The notes under the pieces are model-generated. The model was not told the origin of the DNA. It did no database searches and was given only the letters and a program-made list of their open reading frames with translations. A stretch of DNA of 40,302 nt from Bacteroidia bacterium (lineage in GTDB: Bacteria > Bacteroidota > Bacteroidia > AKYH767-A > OLB10): assembly GCA_017995075.1 (NCBI GenBank), contig JAGOJO010000013.1, forward strand, positions 1 through 40,302, given 5' to 3'. Below are positions 37,981 to 40,302 of this stretch, one piece after another. Position 1 is the first letter of the stretch. Each line of letters opens with the position of its first letter. Position numbers and translations under genes: made by a program.

Positions 37981-38297
37981 CTAAAGCTGTTTAAAGGTAT
38001 GTCCAATGTGCAACTTAAAAAATGCAGTGTTTTAATATCTAAATCCCTTTCATTTTGCATTTCAAATCCTATCCGCTCTTTTCCATAAAAGGCGATCACC
38101 TGCTTCCATTCATCCAGGGTCCCGAATTGTACAACCCTGGCGATAATATATCTTGCATGTGTCTCATAATCAAGATTATGCGGATTGGTATCCCAGAATA
38201 AAGAAGGGTTGAGATTCATCTTCCAAAAATAATCCGAATTTGGTAATGTGACAGGAAAATCTGCCGTAATCATTAATTGTGGCCATTTTTCATTCAT
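37959..38297 (-). CDS. DUF6922-like small protein (probable antitoxin partner)
   Basis: This is a 112-residue protein. The core NPSLFWDTNPHNLDYETHAR ... FGTLDEWKQVIAFYG ... LDIKTLHFLS ... FRCY matches my recollection of DUF6922 proteins, which commonly sit directly upstream of AbiEii-like nucleotidyltransferases. The 3' end overlaps the nucleotidyltransferase start by 22 bases, so the two form an operon in the antitoxin-toxin order. The start is uncertain: ATG at 38297 gives 112 residues. An internal ATG at 38219 sits 4 bases after an exact TATTTTTG (minus strand, 38224-38231) and would give an 86-residue leaderless product starting just before the conserved core. Its role as antitoxin is inferred from position. 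Confidence 0.72.
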   Translation of the reverse strand: MNEKWPQLMITADFPVTLPNSDYFWKMNLNPSLFWDTNPHNLDYETHARYIIARVVQFGTLDEWKQVIAFYGKERIGFEMQNERDLDIKTLHFLSCTLDIPLNSFRCYTERQ

Positions 38298-38414
38298 TTA
38301 TCTCCCTGTTTACCATAGAAAGACCTCTGAATTAAACTTTCTTCCTAAATCTTTGTTAATTCCGTTAGACGGAAGTACCATCAATAATCAAATTCCCGTT
38401 CCCTTACAATTCCT

Positions 38415-38422
38415 TAACTTTG
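38415..38422 (+). promoter_or_regulatory. dxs: -7 element (TAACTTTG) of dxs
   Basis: An exact TAnnTTTG match, the same octamer as in the promoter at 2772, 12 bases before the ATG at 38435. The -33 position reads TTC instead of TTG. Confidence 0.6.
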
Positions 38423-38434
38423 CCCCTTCAGCCT

Positions 38435-40302
38435 ATGCCCATGCAACAGGTACAAGCAGGTCCACTGCTCGATAAAATCCGGATCCCAGCCGATCTGCGT
38501 AAACTCAACGAAGACCAATTAAAACAGGTCACGGATGAGTTGCGTCAGTATATCATTGATATCGTGTCGGTTAACGGCGGTCACTTTGGTGCCAGTCTGG
38601 GCGTAGTAGAAATGACGGTGGCTTTGCACTACGTCTTCAATACACCAGTTGATCAGCTGGTATGGGATGTGGGTCACCAGGCTTATGGACATAAAATCCT
38701 GACCGGACGCCGTGATGTTTTTCATACAAACCGCATCTATCAGGGTATTTCCGGTTTCCCAAAGCGTTCAGAGAGTGAATACGATAGTTTCGGTGTAGGA
38801 CATAGTTCTACGTCTATCTCTGCTGCATTGGGGATGGCGGTTGCTTCCCGATTGAAGGGCGATAAAAAACGTCAGCATATTGCAGTGATTGGGGATGGTG
38901 CCATGACTGCTGGTCTCGCATTCGAAGGACTCAATCATGGTGGAGTAGAAGATTCTAACCTTCTTGTAATCCTCAATGATAACTGCATGAGCATCGACCC
39001 CAATGTGGGTGCACTCAAAGAATATCTCACTGATATCACCACGTCCGGAACGTACAATCGTATGAAGGACGAAGTGTGGAAGATGCTCGGTGTGATTTCT
39101 AAGTTTGGACCGAATGCACAGGCGATTGCACAGAAGGTAGAAGGCGCGGTGAAGAGTGCATTGCTCAAGCAGAGTAATATGTTTGAGTCGCTCAAGTTCC
39201 GTTATTTCGGACCTATCGACGGGCATGATGTCAACCACATGGTGAAAGTGCTCAATGATCTGAAAAAGATTCCGGGACCGAAAATCCTGCATTGCCTCAC
39301 TGTGAAAGGAAAAGGGTATGATCTCGCTGAAAAGGATCAGACCAAATGGCACGCGCCCGGTTTGTTTGATAAAGTTACCGGTGAAATTGTGAAGCCGGTT
39401 ATTGAGAAACCTCAACCTCCAAAATACCAGGATGTTTTCGGACATACCATCGTGGAACTTGCGGAGATGAATAATAAAATTGTCGGAATCACTCCGGCAA
39501 TGCCCTCCGGATGTTCGTTAAATATCATGATGAAAGCCATGCCTGATCGTGCATTCGACGTCGGTATTGCTGAGCAACATGCTGTGACGTTCTCCGCAGG
39601 TCTCGCTACACAGGGAATGATTCCTTTTTGCAACATCTACAGCAGCTTTATGCAGCGCGCCTATGATCAGGTGGTGCATGATGTAGCATTGCAGAACCTC
39701 CACGTTATTTTCTGCCTCGACAGAGGTGGTTTAGCAGGAGCAGATGGTCCAACCCATCACGGAGCATTTGATCTTGCATTCTTCCGTTGCATTCCGAACA
39801 TGGTTGTTTCCGCACCAATGAACGAACAGGAGTTGCGCAATCTGATGTACACTGCTACTCATCCCGGCATGGGACCATTCTCTATTCGTTATCCGAGAGG
39901 AAATGGTGTCATGGTTGATTGGAAAAAACCTTTCGAAGCGATTCCGGTAGGCAAGGGACGTAAAATCCGTGGAGGAGAAAAAGTGGCCATACTCACTATC
40001 GGTCATCCCGGAAACTTTGCAGTAGAGGCTTGTGATAAACTGGCGGAAGAAGGACTCTATCCGGCGCATTACGACATGCGATTTGTAAAACCACTCGATG
40101 CTGCATTGTTGCACGAGATCTTCTCTGAATTCAAAAATATCATCACTGTAGAAGACGGTTGTATTCAAGGTGGATTCGGTAGCGCTGTCGCAGAATTTAT
40201 GATCGACAATCACTATCAGGCGCAGATCACCCGTCTCGGAATTCCTGATAAATGGATCGAACACGGCGAACAAAAAGAGCTGTACAGAGAATGCAATTTT
40301 GA
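38435..40302 (+). CDS. dxs: 1-deoxy-D-xylulose-5-phosphate synthase, 3' end missing
   Basis: Thiamine-diphosphate enzyme that condenses pyruvate with glyceraldehyde 3-phosphate, the first step of the MEP route to isoprenoids (cytosolic). 622 codons are visible and the frame is still open at the window edge; the family is about 635-645 residues, so only a short tail is missing. Marks: His50 (NGGHFGASLG), the ThDP/Mg motif GDGAMTAG (153-160) with Asn181, VKGKGYDLAE, catalytic Glu380 (DVGIAEQHAVTFSAG), and LDRGGLAGADGPTHHG. Two ATGs (38435 and 38441) are equally good. The gene diverges from the toxin-antitoxin-like pair; the 137-bp gap holds an exact -7 box. Confidence 0.96.
   Translation, partial: MPMQQVQAGPLLDKIRIPADLRKLNEDQLKQVTDELRQYIIDIVSVNGGHFGASLGVVEMTVALHYVFNTPVDQLVWDVGHQAYGHKILTGRRDVFHTNRIYQGISGFPKRSESEYDSFGVGHSSTSISAALGMAVASRLKGDKKRQHIAVIGDGAMTAGLAFEGLNHGGVEDSNLLVILNDNCMSIDPNVGALKEYLTDITTSGTYNRMKDEVWKMLGVISKFGPNAQAIAQKVEGAVKSALLKQSNMFESLKFRYFGPIDGHDVNHMVKVLNDLKKIPGPKILHCLTVKGKGYDLAEKDQTKWHAPGLFDKVTGEIVKPVIEKPQPPKYQDVFGHTIVELAEMNNKIVGITPAMPSGCSLNIMMKAMPDRAFDVGIAEQHAVTFSAGLATQGMIPFCNIYSSFMQRAYDQVVHDVALQNLHVIFCLDRGGLAGADGPTHHGAFDLAFFRCIPNMVVSAPMNEQELRNLMYTATHPGMGPFSIRYPRGNGVMVDWKKPFEAIPVGKGRKIRGGEKVAILTIGHPGNFAVEACDKLAEEGLYPAHYDMRFVKPLDAALLHEIFSEFKNIITVEDGCIQGGFGSAVAEFMIDNHYQAQITRLGIPDKWIEHGEQKELYRECNF

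Noticed and set aside
38768-39445. A 225-codon open frame opposite dxs (and further minus-strand frames at 39412-40273)
   Set aside because: The plus strand encodes an intact dxs with all motifs; the antisense products are low-complexity shadows with no recognisable domain.
1-40302. tRNA, rRNA, insertion sequence, integrase or prophage genes
   Set aside because: I looked for cloverleaf-like stretches, transposase motifs and terminal inverted repeats in the gaps and saw none that I could support.

Overview
The window looks like a chromosomal segment from a member of the Bacteroidota; I cannot place the order. Four things point there: many large secreted proteins that end in type IX secretion (T9SS) type A sorting domains, promoter -7 elements of the form TAnnTTTG in place of E. 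coli-type boxes, almost no Shine-Dalgarno sequences, and a lysyl-tRNA synthetase with the C-terminal extension I associate with this phylum. Base composition is moderate and broadly even. The most AT-rich coding patch is the small toxin-antitoxin-like pair near 37.4-38.3 kb.

Layout. 1-2.7 kb: the 3' part of a giant repeat adhesin with 273-bp Ig-like units, closed by a terminator. 2.8-4.0 kb: a PLP trans-sulfuration enzyme with its own promoter and terminator. 4.1-6.5 kb (minus): class I ribonucleotide reductase large subunit, with no small subunit in view. 7.0-9.5 kb (minus): an Asp-box beta-propeller T9SS cargo protein. 9.5-11.4 kb (minus): an aldo/keto reductase followed by an alpha/beta hydrolase. 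11.5-17.0 kb (plus): an SGNH-like/PKD protein and a 1353-residue M4 metalloprotease with P domain, Ig/SprB-like modules and T9SS tail. 17.0-18.1 kb: an AI-2E-family permease. 18.1-20.6 kb (minus): an M28 peptidase with PA and PDZ domains, then a carboxypeptidase-regulatory-like protein. 20.7-22.5 kb (minus): lysS. 22.8-28.9 kb (plus): two tandem paralogous ~1000-residue T9SS proteins. 29.0-31.2 kb (minus): rpoN followed by a PAP2-like membrane protein. 31.3-35.8 kb (plus): a beta-helix protein preceded by an 11-C tract, translationally overlapped by a propeller-type T9SS protein. 35.8-37.2 kb (minus): asnS. 37.4-38.3 kb (minus): a DUF6922-like / AbiEii-like nucleotidyltransferase pair. 38.4 kb to the end: dxs, cut by the window edge.

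How they fit together. Housekeeping genes (nrdA, lysS, asnS, rpoN, dxs, trans-sulfuration) alternate with an unusually dense set of secreted and surface proteins: adhesin, proteases and propeller/helix proteins. Several cargo proteins share a PKD-like module carrying an SGQGT signature. No T9SS machinery gene is present.

Most notable signals: (i) a poly-C(11) tract placed between the only sensible ATG and the reading frame of the 31.4-34.3 kb secreted protein, one base away from an in-frame fusion, which suggests a phase-variable switch (or an assembly error); (ii) an exactly periodic 273-bp repeat array with a recent two-unit (546-bp) duplication; (iii) the probable type IV-like toxin-antitoxin pair; (iv) a terminator hairpin that overlaps the apparent N-terminus of a downstream gene and decides its start; (v) a tandem duplication of an uncharacterised T9SS architecture. 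I see no clear evidence of a wholly new multi-gene system.
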